This document shows, piece after piece, positions 6,911 through 13,942 of a stretch of DNA of 14,236 nt. The stretch is taken from the NCBI GenBank assembly GCA_902496265.1, contig CABVAD010000007.1, positions 1 to 14,236 on the forward strand, in the 5' to 3' direction. The notes below the pieces were generated by a model, which was not told where the DNA came from, did not search any database, and saw only the letters and a program-made list of their open reading frames with translations. Position 1 is the first letter of the stretch; each line of letters begins with the position of its first letter. Origin of the DNA: an uncultured Oscillospiraceae bacterium (GTDB lineage Bacteria; Bacillota; Clostridia; Oscillospirales; Acutalibacteraceae). Position numbers and translations under genes: made by a program.

Positions 6911-7496
6911 ATATCATATTAGGGCTGTATTTTATTATGAATAGTTCAAGGGTTTCCTTTAGAACTGCTATCTGGGATTTCAGATAGAACTCATCCTCAA
7001 ACAGTGCGTAATGAACGCAGGCTCTGACCAGAATGAAAATGAGCGGCGTCAGCTTTTCATAGGGAATACCAAGCTTACACTCCAAGCTCTTTGCGTATTC
7101 GGTGTAACGCTTATCTACGCCCGCAAAGAATTTCTTGCCGTATTCCCTGTATTTCGGGTGGGTATACACCTGATACATCAGTCTGTACTTCTTTCCATGT
7201 TTTTCTGCTGTCCAGTACGGTATCTCTTCAATAAACCTCCATAACTCCACTACATCTGAGGGAGCTTTCGCCATAAAGTCGTCCTCAACCTTACTCATAC
7301 AGTGTTCTGTGGACTGAATAATAAGGTCATCCAAATCAGTAAAATAGGTATACAGGCTCGCGGAGGTGCAGCCGCACGCCTCGGCAAGTCCCTTAATGCC
7401 GACGGCGCCCAGCCCGTACTCCGCGTAGCACTCGTAGCATTTTTCCATAAGCTCGTTTTTCTTGCGCCTGAATTCTTCTTCGTTTCGTACCCGCAC
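6906..7496 (-). CDS. TetR/AcrR-family transcriptional regulator
   Basis: The protein has a TetR-type N-terminal DNA-binding domain. The helix-turn-helix is in the stretch around IKGLAEACGCTSASLYTYF, in which the ASLYTYF recognition-helix end is characteristic. A helical ligand-binding domain without recognisable ligand residues follows. I place the start at the GTG at 7496 (196 residues) because AAAGGAG lies seven bases upstream. An in-frame ATG at 7514 (202 residues) has no ribosome site and would lie only about a dozen bases past the predicted transcription start. The gene is first in an operon with two surface protein genes, and a palindrome overlaps its promoter start region, so autorepression and control of the surface proteins are likely. 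The inducer is unknown. Confidence 0.9.
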   Translation of the reverse strand: MRVRNEEEFRRKKNELMEKCYECYAEYGLGAVGIKGLAEACGCTSASLYTYFTDLDDLIIQSTEHCMSKVEDDFMAKAPSDVVELWRFIEEIPYWTAEKHGKKYRLMYQVYTHPKYREYGKKFFAGVDKRYTEYAKSLECKLGIPYEKLTPLIFILVRACVHYALFEDEFYLKSQIAVLKETLELFIIKYSPNMIS

Positions 7497-7512
7497 ATCA
7501 CCACTCCTTTTC

Positions 7513-7534
7513 ATTAACTAATCGGTCAATTAAT
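7513..7534. promoter_or_regulatory. Candidate TetR operator (22-bp imperfect palindrome)
   Basis: The arms begin and end with ATTAA/TTAAT, the centre is CG, and 16 of 22 positions obey the symmetry. It lies directly next to the -10 box of the regulator promoter and covers the expected transcription start. Size and place fit a TetR-family operator acting in autorepression. Confidence 0.6.
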
Positions 7535-7561
7535 TATAATACGAGCATATGGTAAATGCAA
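7533..7561 (-). promoter_or_regulatory. Promoter of the regulator/surface-protein operon
   Basis: On the minus strand TTGCAT (7556-7561) is followed by 17 bases and TATAAT (7533-7538). Transcription should start near 7526, giving a leader of about 30 bases before the GTG start at 7496. Confidence 0.8.
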
Positions 7562-7711
7562 GCTGTATTTCTTTCCGGGAAGTAATTTTTTTAATGGAAA
7601 AGCAATAGATATTTTACAAACTGCTGAATCTTCCCTTCATCATATTTACGTATAATTAAACCGTCTGCTATACTGCACAGCGTTTTTCTGTACTTTGCAG
7701 ATAAATATACA

Positions 7712-7752
7712 ATACGCGCCGTTGAGCCAAAGCAAGGCACAACGGCGCGTAT
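7712..7752 (-). terminator. Large hairpin, probable terminator of the tepA-ftsK operon
   Basis: A perfect 13-base inverted repeat (7712-7724 with 7740-7752, core ACGCGCCGTTG) encloses a further 3-bp GCC/GGC stem and a 7-base loop. It starts 11 bases past the lipoprotein stop. The downstream minus-strand sequence is T-rich (TGTATATTTA) but not a clean T run, so it may be a weaker terminator or a 3' stability element. Confidence 0.65.
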
Positions 7753-7762
7753 CAGTCTGCTT

Positions 7763-7990
7763 TCAAGGGGCAACTAAGAGCTCGGTTTTGCCGATAAGTA
7801 CCAGTCTCTCTAACTCCGTTTCAAAGCCGTCCTTGAGCAAATACAGATCCGATTCATCGCTGTCCTGCAAATAATAGCTGTCGTCTGCAGTATACCTAAT
7901 AGTATCAGCGGGCGATAATTTCCGACAGCCAGATAAGACCGCTAAAATCACTATTACTAAAGTGATTGCCGTTACCCTTACTGCCCTCAT
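7763..7990 (-). CDS. Small predicted lipoprotein of unknown function
   Basis: The 75-residue product has a basic N-terminus (MRAVR), a hydrophobic stretch and a lipobox LSGC with the lipidated cysteine at about residue 22. This predicts cleavage by signal peptidase II and anchoring at the outer face of the membrane. The remaining ~53 residues are acidic and Tyr/Leu-rich, and I do not recognise a family. The gene begins 13 bases after the stop of the metallo-beta-lactamase-fold gene, with GGGGAG upstream as a modest ribosome site, so it looks like the last gene of that operon. The clear lipobox makes it unlikely to be a chance ORF. Confidence 0.7.
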   Translation of the reverse strand: MRAVRVTAITLVIVILAVLSGCRKLSPADTIRYTADDSYYLQDSDESDLYLLKDGFETELERLVLIGKTELLVAP

Positions 7991-8003
7991 AGCCGTTCTC
8001 CCC

Positions 8004-8918
8004 CTATTTTTCGGTTTCGGTTCTTAATTTCCCGTTTTCGACGTAAAATGTTATATCCCCGTCGGTATCGGTTCTTAAAACCTGTGCGCCGCAGTCTTCG
8101 AGTGCGGAAACCACCGATTTGCTCGGGTGGGAATAAATATTGTTTTCACCAACCGATATTGCGGCATACTCAGGGGTCGCCGCCCTTAAAAAGCTTTGGG
8201 TGCTTGAGGAATCGCCGCCGTGATGAGCTACCTTTAAAACGTCGCAGTCAATATCAAGCCCATCGTCAAGCAAAGCCTTTTCGGTTTTAGTCTCCGCGTC
8301 GCCCGTAAAGAGAAACCTTATTCCCTCAATTTCTGCCATAACTATCACGGATTTATTGTTTTCATCCTTCATTTCATCGTAATATGCAAGCACGGTGACG
8401 GTAAATTCTCCGATTTCAAAGTTCATTCCCTGCACGGCGGTATAAGCATTGCCGCCGTTTGCCGTAACTGTGCGTTTTGCGTCTTTTACAAGCCCTGCCG
8501 CATCGGAGGAATCCGTAAGCTTTGGAATTATAAGGTTGTCAATTTTCCGCCGATTGGCAAGCTCGGGCAGTCCGCCCGCGTGATCGGTATGAAGATGCGT
8601 AACTATCAGTGCGTCAATTTCATCTATCCGCGCCGAATCAAGGTCGTGTAAAATATCAGACACGCCGCCTTCCGTGCCCACATCAATAACCGCGGAACAG
8701 CCGTTTGAATAAATCAGAATACTGTCCGCCTGACCGACATCTGTGATTTTTACAAAATCAGACGAGGTATCAAACGCCGCGGCGGGATTAAAGACCCGCT
8801 GTAAGCGCTCGCCGAAAACACCCCGCGAAAAGGCGGTTATGAAAATCGCGGCGGCAAGCAGAGCCGCCGCCGTTATGTATTTAGCCCGTTTAATCCTCTT
8901 CATCTGCCGCATTAGCAC
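8004..8918 (-). CDS. ComEC-type metallo-beta-lactamase-fold protein, membrane-tethered
   Basis: About 304 residues. After a basic start there is one hydrophobic segment (about 14-31), either a signal anchor or an uncleaved signal, followed by a metallo-beta-lactamase fold like the C-terminal domain of ComEC/Rec2. Visible motifs are DVGQADS (60-66), the metal ligands HLHTDH (108-113), LFTGDAE (203-209), AHHGGDSS (231-238) and a YSHP motif near 262-265. Stand-alone proteins of this kind are often annotated as competence-like hydrolases; hydrolysis of nucleic acid or another phosphoester is inferred. The ComEC channel domain is absent. The GTG start at 8918 overlaps the end of ftsK by 29 bases; ATGs at 8912 and 8903 are alternatives. 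The overlap points to co-translation with ftsK. Confidence 0.85.
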   Translation of the reverse strand: MLMRQMKRIKRAKYITAAALLAAAIFITAFSRGVFGERLQRVFNPAAAFDTSSDFVKITDVGQADSILIYSNGCSAVIDVGTEGGVSDILHDLDSARIDEIDALIVTHLHTDHAGGLPELANRRKIDNLIIPKLTDSSDAAGLVKDAKRTVTANGGNAYTAVQGMNFEIGEFTVTVLAYYDEMKDENNKSVIVMAEIEGIRFLFTGDAETKTEKALLDDGLDIDCDVLKVAHHGGDSSSTQSFLRAATPEYAAISVGENNIYSHPSKSVVSALEDCGAQVLRTDTDGDITFYVENGKLRTETEK

Positions 8919-11385
8919 CCGCCGCCTCGCGTTCCATAAGCTGATCCTTTGTAATAAGTACCCTGCGCGGCTTTGAACCCTCGTACGGGCCTACAACCCC
9001 GCGCTGTTCCATTTCGTCCACGATTCTCGCGGCTCTGGCGTAGCCTAATTTCAGCTTGCGCTGTAAAAGCGAGGTGGAAGCCTGACCGTTTTCAACAACC
9101 ACCTTAATTGCATCGTTAAGCATTGGGTCTTCGTCGGGTCCGTCCTCCTTAAGTCCCGTTTTCTGCTTTTTCTCGACCGCCGCCTGGCGCTCGATTTCCA
9201 CCATAACGTCGTCGTCATAATCGGCTGAATGATCGCCCTTTATGTACTCGACAACCGACTCAACCTCCTCGTCGCTCACAAAACAGCCCTGAATACGGTT
9301 GGGCTTAGAAGATCCGACGGGGCTGAACAGCATATCGCCGCGGCCTAAAAGCTTTTCCGCTCCCGCAGAGTCGAGAATGGTGCGGCTGTCAATCTGTGAC
9401 GACACCGCAAAGGCGATTCTTGTGGGAATATTCGCCTTGATAACGCCCGTCACAACGTCGACAGATGGGCGCTGTGTGGCAATTATAAGGTGCATACCCG
9501 CCGCGCGCGCCTTTGCCGCAATGCGGTTAATAGAGTCCTCTACCTCATTGGGCGCGGTCATCATAAGATCGGCAAGCTCGTCAATAATTATGACAATGTG
9601 CGGCATTTTAAGCACCTCGGGGTCGCCTAACTGCTCGACAAAGCGGTTATAGCCAGCAAGGTCGCGCACGCCGCGGTCGGCAAACATTTTGTAGCGCTTT
9701 TCCATCTCGCTTACCGCCCAGCCAAGCGCCCCCGAAGCCTTCCTCGGGTCTGTGACCACAGGCACGAGCAGGTGCGGAATACCGTTGTAAATTCCAAGCT
9801 CGACAACCTTCGGGTCGATCATTAAAAGCTTTACCTCGTCGGGCTTTGCCTTGTAAAGAATACTTATTATTATTGAGTTTATGCAGACCGATTTACCCGA
9901 GCCCGTAGCGCCCGCGATAAGTCCGTGGGGCATTTTTGCAATATCGGTGACAACGGCGTTGCCGCCTATATCCCGCCCCAACGCCACCGTAAGCTTGCTT
10001 TTCGCCGAGGTGAAAACGGGGGATTCCAATATTCCGCGAACGCCGACTACCGCGCTCGCCTTATTCGGAACCTCTATTCCCACCGCCGCCTTGTTGGGTA
10101 TCGGGGCTTCTATACGAACTCCCGCGGTCGCAAGGTTAAGGGCGATATCGTCCGCGAGGTTTGTTATCTTGCTTATCTTCACTCCCGCGCTGGGTTGAAG
10201 TTCATAGCGGGTAACGGTAGGACCGCGGCTTATATCGACAATTCTTGTCTCCACCCCGAAGCTTTTAAGTGTGTCCACCAAGCGGGTTGCCGTATTGTCA
10301 AGCTCGGCCGAAAGGGCGGCGGCGTTCTGCGCCTTTGCCTCCTTTAACAGCGTCAGCGGCGGGAATTTATAGCTTTCCTCTGCCTCGGCATTTTCCTTTT
10401 CAAGATGCTCGGTAAATTTATCGGTTTCCGCCTTGAAGTCTATTTTTTGAAGCTCGGTTACAGCCGTTTTATCGTTTTCTGCCTCAGCCTTAGCCGCCTT
10501 TAAGGCGGTATCAATGTCTCTCCGCTCCTGCGCGGACTCTTCGCTCTGCTCCCTGTGAGGCTTCTTCTCGCCCTCGGGGCTTTCGCTGTATGTATCATTA
10601 TCATAATAAGCCGAAACAACCTTGCGTTGCTTTTCGTCAAGCGATTCCTTTTTTATATTGCGCTTTTCGGGAATATCGTCCACGGGAATATCCACATTAA
10701 AGCCCTTTAAGACCTTTAACTGCTTATCGCTCTTTTCCTCCGCCTCGCGGTCAAGGCGGTTCTGATATGCCGTTTCCGCCTGCTCGGAAATGGATTTAAC
10801 GGGTCTTACCATTGTTTTAAAAAGCGAAATTAAGGTTGTGCCCGTAATAATCATAACGAAAACGAAAATCAGCAGAATAACGGTTATCGCCGCTCCCGTT
10901 TTTCCGAAAGCGATATATAACGGCTGACCTATAAGCGCGCCCAAAAAGCCGCCGCTTTTAAGGCTTGTACCCGAATTATAGGCGTTTACAAGGTGTTGCC
11001 AAAAGGTAAGCGCGTCATTATGCTTTACGAATATATCCACCGCCGCACCGATAAGCACCACTAAGACGCCCGACTCGATTATTTTTGCGTTTATAGAGCC
11101 GCCGACCTTATCCATTGCGAAAAGCACCGCGACAAAGCCCAGTAAAAAGGGGTAAAAATACGCCGTAACGCCGAAAATTCCGAATATCGCGTTATGTATC
11201 GCAAGCCAGACGTTCTGCCCCTTTATAAACACAACGCACATAAGGAAGACCGCCACGGCAAACCATATGACCGACATTAACTGTCTCTTGCCCGCCGCCG
11301 TTTCCTGCCGTTTCTCCCTATTCTGAATTTTAGTCGCGGTTGCGCTGCCGCGGGGTTTGCTTCCTTTCTTTTTAGCCGCTGCCAT
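8890..11385 (-). CDS. ftsK: DNA translocase FtsK/SpoIIIE
   Basis: The 831-residue protein pumps chromosomal DNA through the division or sporulation septum using ATP. Four membrane segments lie at about 38-55, 65-90, 102-120 and 164-190, followed by a charged linker (about 200-350). The motor domain has Walker A GATGSGKS at 492-499 and Walker B VIIIDE ending at about 603. A C-terminal gamma winged-helix domain (about 757-808, including LLQRKLKLGYARAARIV) would read polarity sequences on DNA. The start is the ATG at 11385, because AAGGAG lies eight bases upstream; a TTG 21 bases further out would place the ribosome site inside the gene. It lies after tepA, as spoIIIE does in Bacillus. Whether it serves sporulation (SpoIIIE) or vegetative division (FtsK) cannot be told from the sequence. 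Confidence 0.97.
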   Translation of the reverse strand: MAAAKKKGSKPRGSATATKIQNREKRQETAAGKRQLMSVIWFAVAVFLMCVVFIKGQNVWLAIHNAIFGIFGVTAYFYPFLLGFVAVLFAMDKVGGSINAKIIESGVLVVLIGAAVDIFVKHNDALTFWQHLVNAYNSGTSLKSGGFLGALIGQPLYIAFGKTGAAITVILLIFVFVMIITGTTLISLFKTMVRPVKSISEQAETAYQNRLDREAEEKSDKQLKVLKGFNVDIPVDDIPEKRNIKKESLDEKQRKVVSAYYDNDTYSESPEGEKKPHREQSEESAQERRDIDTALKAAKAEAENDKTAVTELQKIDFKAETDKFTEHLEKENAEAEESYKFPPLTLLKEAKAQNAAALSAELDNTATRLVDTLKSFGVETRIVDISRGPTVTRYELQPSAGVKISKITNLADDIALNLATAGVRIEAPIPNKAAVGIEVPNKASAVVGVRGILESPVFTSAKSKLTVALGRDIGGNAVVTDIAKMPHGLIAGATGSGKSVCINSIIISILYKAKPDEVKLLMIDPKVVELGIYNGIPHLLVPVVTDPRKASGALGWAVSEMEKRYKMFADRGVRDLAGYNRFVEQLGDPEVLKMPHIVIIIDELADLMMTAPNEVEDSINRIAAKARAAGMHLIIATQRPSVDVVTGVIKANIPTRIAFAVSSQIDSRTILDSAGAEKLLGRGDMLFSPVGSSKPNRIQGCFVSDEEVESVVEYIKGDHSADYDDDVMVEIERQAAVEKKQKTGLKEDGPDEDPMLNDAIKVVVENGQASTSLLQRKLKLGYARAARIVDEMEQRGVVGPYEGSKPRRVLITKDQLMEREAAGANAADEED

Positions 11386-11442
11386 ACTGTTAATCTCCTT
11401 AAACAAAGCCGACAGATTCGTCTCTCGCCAGCCTGATATGTA

Positions 11443-11458
11443 GGTCGGTTGCCCGACC
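11443..11458. other. Short GC hairpin between tepA and ftsK
   Basis: A 6-bp perfect stem (GGTCGG/CCGACC) with loop TTGC sits 2 bases past the tepA stop. It has no T run in the minus direction, so full termination is unlikely. It may trim expression of ftsK relative to tepA or stabilise the message. Confidence 0.35.
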
Positions 11459-11460
11459 GA

Positions 11461-12159
11461 TTATTTTTGATTTTCAATAAGCCCGTAAAGCCCGTCTATA
11501 ACCGAACCCAGTGTTCCTATTTCGTCGATAAGCCCCTCGCTTACCGCCTGTCCGCCCGAAAGCACCGAGCCTACGTCGGTCACCATTTCACCCGTGTTCA
11601 TCATAAGCTCGGTAAAGCGTTCGGGGGTAATTCTCGAATTTCTTGCTACAAAATCGGTTATCCTTAATTGCATACGCGCAAAATGATTCATCATCTGCGG
11701 CACGCCTATGACAAGACCTGTGGTTCTGACGGGGTGAACCGTCATTGTGGCGGACGGCGCGATATAAGAGCGTTTAGCCGAGACCGCCAGCGGCACGCCT
11801 ATCGAATGACCGCCGCCTAAAACAAAGGAAACCGTGGGCTTTTTCATACCCGAAATAAGCTCGGCTATCGCAAGCCCCGCCTCAACATCGCCGCCGACGG
11901 TGTTAAGCACTACAAGCAAGCCCTCTATTTCCCTGCTCTCCTCAACCGCCACTAACTGCGGAATTATATGCTCGTACTTTGTGGTTTTGGTCTGCTCGGG
12001 CAGGACGTTGTGACCCTCGATTTCGCCTATTACGGTAAGACAGTATATTTTATGCTTTCCGTCAGAGGAAACCGAGCCTAACTCCTTTATTTCCTCAAGC
12101 TGTGAAGAACGGTCGTCCGCTCCGGTTTTTGCGTTATTATCGCTGCTGTTGTTTTTCAT
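11461..12159 (-). CDS. tepA: ClpP-fold serine protease, TepA-like (translocation-enhancing protein)
   Basis: The 232-residue protein belongs to the ClpP/crotonase-fold serine protease group. It shows GGGHSIGVPLA with the likely nucleophile Ser119 and ATMTVHPVRTTG with the likely base His142, plus a downstream SxGLID(E) stretch near the end. These stretches resemble Bacillus TepA/YmfB, which was named for an effect on protein secretion and whose gene lies close to spoIIIE, as here. The start is set at the ATG at 12159, six bases after GGAGGG; an ATG at 12207 is upstream of the predicted transcription start and can be dismissed. No signal peptide is seen, so it acts in the cytoplasm. It is the first gene of the operon. 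Confidence 0.88.
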   Translation of the reverse strand: MKNNSSDNNAKTGADDRSSQLEEIKELGSVSSDGKHKIYCLTVIGEIEGHNVLPEQTKTTKYEHIIPQLVAVEESREIEGLLVVLNTVGGDVEAGLAIAELISGMKKPTVSFVLGGGHSIGVPLAVSAKRSYIAPSATMTVHPVRTTGLVIGVPQMMNHFARMQLRITDFVARNSRITPERFTELMMNTGEMVTDVGSVLSGGQAVSEGLIDEIGTLGSVIDGLYGLIENQK

Positions 12160-12207
12160 TGCTTTCCCTCCGTAGTTATTATGGAGAAAAAAGCCTGAAC
12201 AATACAT

Positions 12208-12236
12208 ATTATACCTTTTTTTTAATGAACTTTCAA
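12208..12236 (-). promoter_or_regulatory. Promoter of the tepA-ftsK operon
   Basis: On the minus strand TTGAAA (12231-12236) is followed by 17 bases, including a run of eight As, and then TATAAT (12208-12213). Transcription would start near 12201, about 42 bases before the tepA ATG. Confidence 0.85.
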
Positions 12237-12275
12237 GTATTTAAACCTTATTTCTGAAATATGGATATTTTTCAG

Positions 12276-12304
12276 TTGATACCTTCAGGATTTTGTGTTA
12301 TTAT
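12276..12304 (+). promoter_or_regulatory. Promoter of the lipid-gene operon
   Basis: TTGATA (12276-12281), a 17-base spacer and TATTAT (12299-12304) lie about 35 bases before the ATG at 12340. It is divergent from the tepA promoter; the two -35 boxes are about 39 bases apart. Confidence 0.75.
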
Positions 12305-12339
12305 ATTTGTGATTTGACTTCTTACGATTGGGTGATTGA

Positions 12340-12837
12340 ATGAAACTGCTGATGAGCATTGTTTATGTGGCTGTGATAGGCATACTTGCTCATTACGTCG
12401 GCGAATCCCTGCCGCGCGGCCTTTTCAGCGAATATAAATTTCCCTACCGTGCCTTCAAATGGGAAAAGGACGGAAAATTTTACAATCGGCTGTACATAAA
12501 AAAATGGAAAACCAAGCTTCCCGATATGAGCAGAATTATGCAGGATATGCTTCCGAAAAGGGTTACATTCGACGCCACAAGCGATAATATCGACGCGCTC
12601 ATCAAGGAAACCTGCGTGGCGGAGTGCGTACACCATTGGCTCTGTGTTTTTTCTGTCGGAATTTATCTTATTTGGAAGGATTATGTCGGAGTGATACTGG
12701 CGTTTGTTTTTGTCGCCTGCAATATTCCGTTTATGATGATTCAGCGGTACAACAGACCGCACCTTATTAAGCTTAGAAACAAACTCTTAAAACGTGAGGA
12801 GAGGGAAAAATTTGCGCTTGCTGATACTGTCCTGTAA
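12340..12837 (+). CDS. CrtO-like glycosyl-4,4'-diaponeurosporenoate acyltransferase family protein
   Basis: The 165-residue membrane protein has the length of Staphylococcus aureus CrtO, which adds a fatty acyl chain to a glycosylated carotenoid in staphyloxanthin synthesis. Visible landmarks are an N-terminal membrane segment (about 1-20), the YIKKWKTKLPD stretch, an ETCVAECVHHW stretch, one or two further membrane segments (about 100-135) and the NIPFMMIQRYNRP motif before a basic tail. No carotenoid genes are seen here. The next gene is a diacylglycerol glycosyltransferase, so a glycolipid is a more likely acceptor; this is inference. GGGTG five bases before the ATG is a modest ribosome site. 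Confidence 0.82.
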   Translation: MKLLMSIVYVAVIGILAHYVGESLPRGLFSEYKFPYRAFKWEKDGKFYNRLYIKKWKTKLPDMSRIMQDMLPKRVTFDATSDNIDALIKETCVAECVHHWLCVFSVGIYLIWKDYVGVILAFVFVACNIPFMMIQRYNRPHLIKLRNKLLKREEREKFALADTVL

Positions 12838-13942
12838 CACGGGAGAAGGACATAATTCCGCCGCGAGGGCGCTTAAGGGCTGCTTTGAAGCCCGGAATAT
12901 ATCCTGTGAAATCAGAGACGCGCTGGCTTTCTGGTCGCCCGAAAAATCAAAAATCATAAGCAAGGGTCACGTTTTTATATACCGTAAAATGCCCAAGCTT
13001 TTCGGCGTAAGCTACCGTTTTGAGGAAAACCACCCACCCAAAAAGGGGGACGAGTCCCTTATTTACGATCTTGTGATTAAGGGATGTGATTCTCTTTATG
13101 AATATTTGAGCGAAAACAAATACGACGCGGTTATCTGCACCCACGTTTTTTCGGCTATGATGATGACCGAGCTTAAAAAGCGCCGCAAACACTCTGTTAA
13201 GTCTTATTTTGTCGCCACAGATTACACCTGCTCGCCCGGGGTCAACCAAACCGCGCTTGACGCATATTTTATACCCCATAAAAAGCTGACAGAGGAATTT
13301 TGCGAAAACGGAATACCCGAGACTAAGCTTGTGCCGAGCGGTATTCCCGTCAGAATGGATTTTTACAAAAAGACCGACCCCAAAGAGGCTAAAGACCTTC
13401 TTTCGCTCCCGCGGGATAAAAAGGTTGTGCTTTTAATGTGCGGCAGTATGGGCTGCGGTCCGATTAAAACGCTTGCGGAGTACCTGCCCCAGCAAATTCC
13501 GTCGGATTCCCTGCTTGTTGTAATCTGCGGAAACAACCGAAGACTTTACAAGGCTCTTACCAAATATCCCCTGCCCGATAATATGCGTGTGCTGGGCTTT
13601 ACAAGCCGTATGCCGCTTTATATGGACGCGGCGGACTTAATTCTCACAAAGCCCGGGGGACTGAGCACCACCGAGGCGGCGGTTAAGGCTCTGCCGATGC
13701 TCTTTATCGACGCCGTGCCCGGCTGTGAAACCCGTAATATTGAGTTTTTCCTTAAAAACGGCTTTGCCGATATGCGCGATTCGGTGTTAGGGCTTTGCGA
13801 CACGGTGTGCGATTTACTTGAAAACGAAGAAAAGCTCAAAAAAATGTCGTCGGCTTTGGAAGCCGAATTCGGCGGCTGTGCCGTGCAGAGCATCAGCGAA
13901 TATATTATCAAGGACGTAGACTTAATATATGGTAGATTATAG
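12812..13942 (+). CDS. UgtP/MGDG-synthase-like diacylglycerol glycosyltransferase (GT28)
   Basis: The 376-residue product matches the processive diacylglycerol glycosyltransferase family. It has the N-terminal LILSCNTGEGHNSAA stretch, the ATDYTCSP stretch near the domain boundary, CGSMGCGP (about 210-218) in the nucleotide-sugar half and KPGGLSTTEA (about 280-289), the usual donor-binding loop. It would transfer a sugar from UDP-sugar to diacylglycerol at the inner membrane face, making glycolipids and possibly lipoteichoic acid anchors. I set the start at the TTG at 12812, six bases after AGGAGAGGG; the GTG at 12794 would place that site inside the gene. The gene overlaps the previous one by 26 bases, so the two are probably translated together. 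The exact sugar and number of additions cannot be told. Confidence 0.93.
   Translation: MRLLILSCNTGEGHNSAARALKGCFEARNISCEIRDALAFWSPEKSKIISKGHVFIYRKMPKLFGVSYRFEENHPPKKGDESLIYDLVIKGCDSLYEYLSENKYDAVICTHVFSAMMMTELKKRRKHSVKSYFVATDYTCSPGVNQTALDAYFIPHKKLTEEFCENGIPETKLVPSGIPVRMDFYKKTDPKEAKDLLSLPRDKKVVLLMCGSMGCGPIKTLAEYLPQQIPSDSLLVVICGNNRRLYKALTKYPLPDNMRVLGFTSRMPLYMDAADLILTKPGGLSTTEAAVKALPMLFIDAVPGCETRNIEFFLKNGFADMRDSVLGLCDTVCDLLENEEKLKKMSSALEAEFGGCAVQSISEYIIKDVDLIYGRL

Noticed and set aside
7591..7773. A 60-codon minus-strand frame after the lipoprotein
   Set aside because: It begins inside the lipoprotein gene, runs through the large hairpin, and has no ribosome site or recognisable domain.
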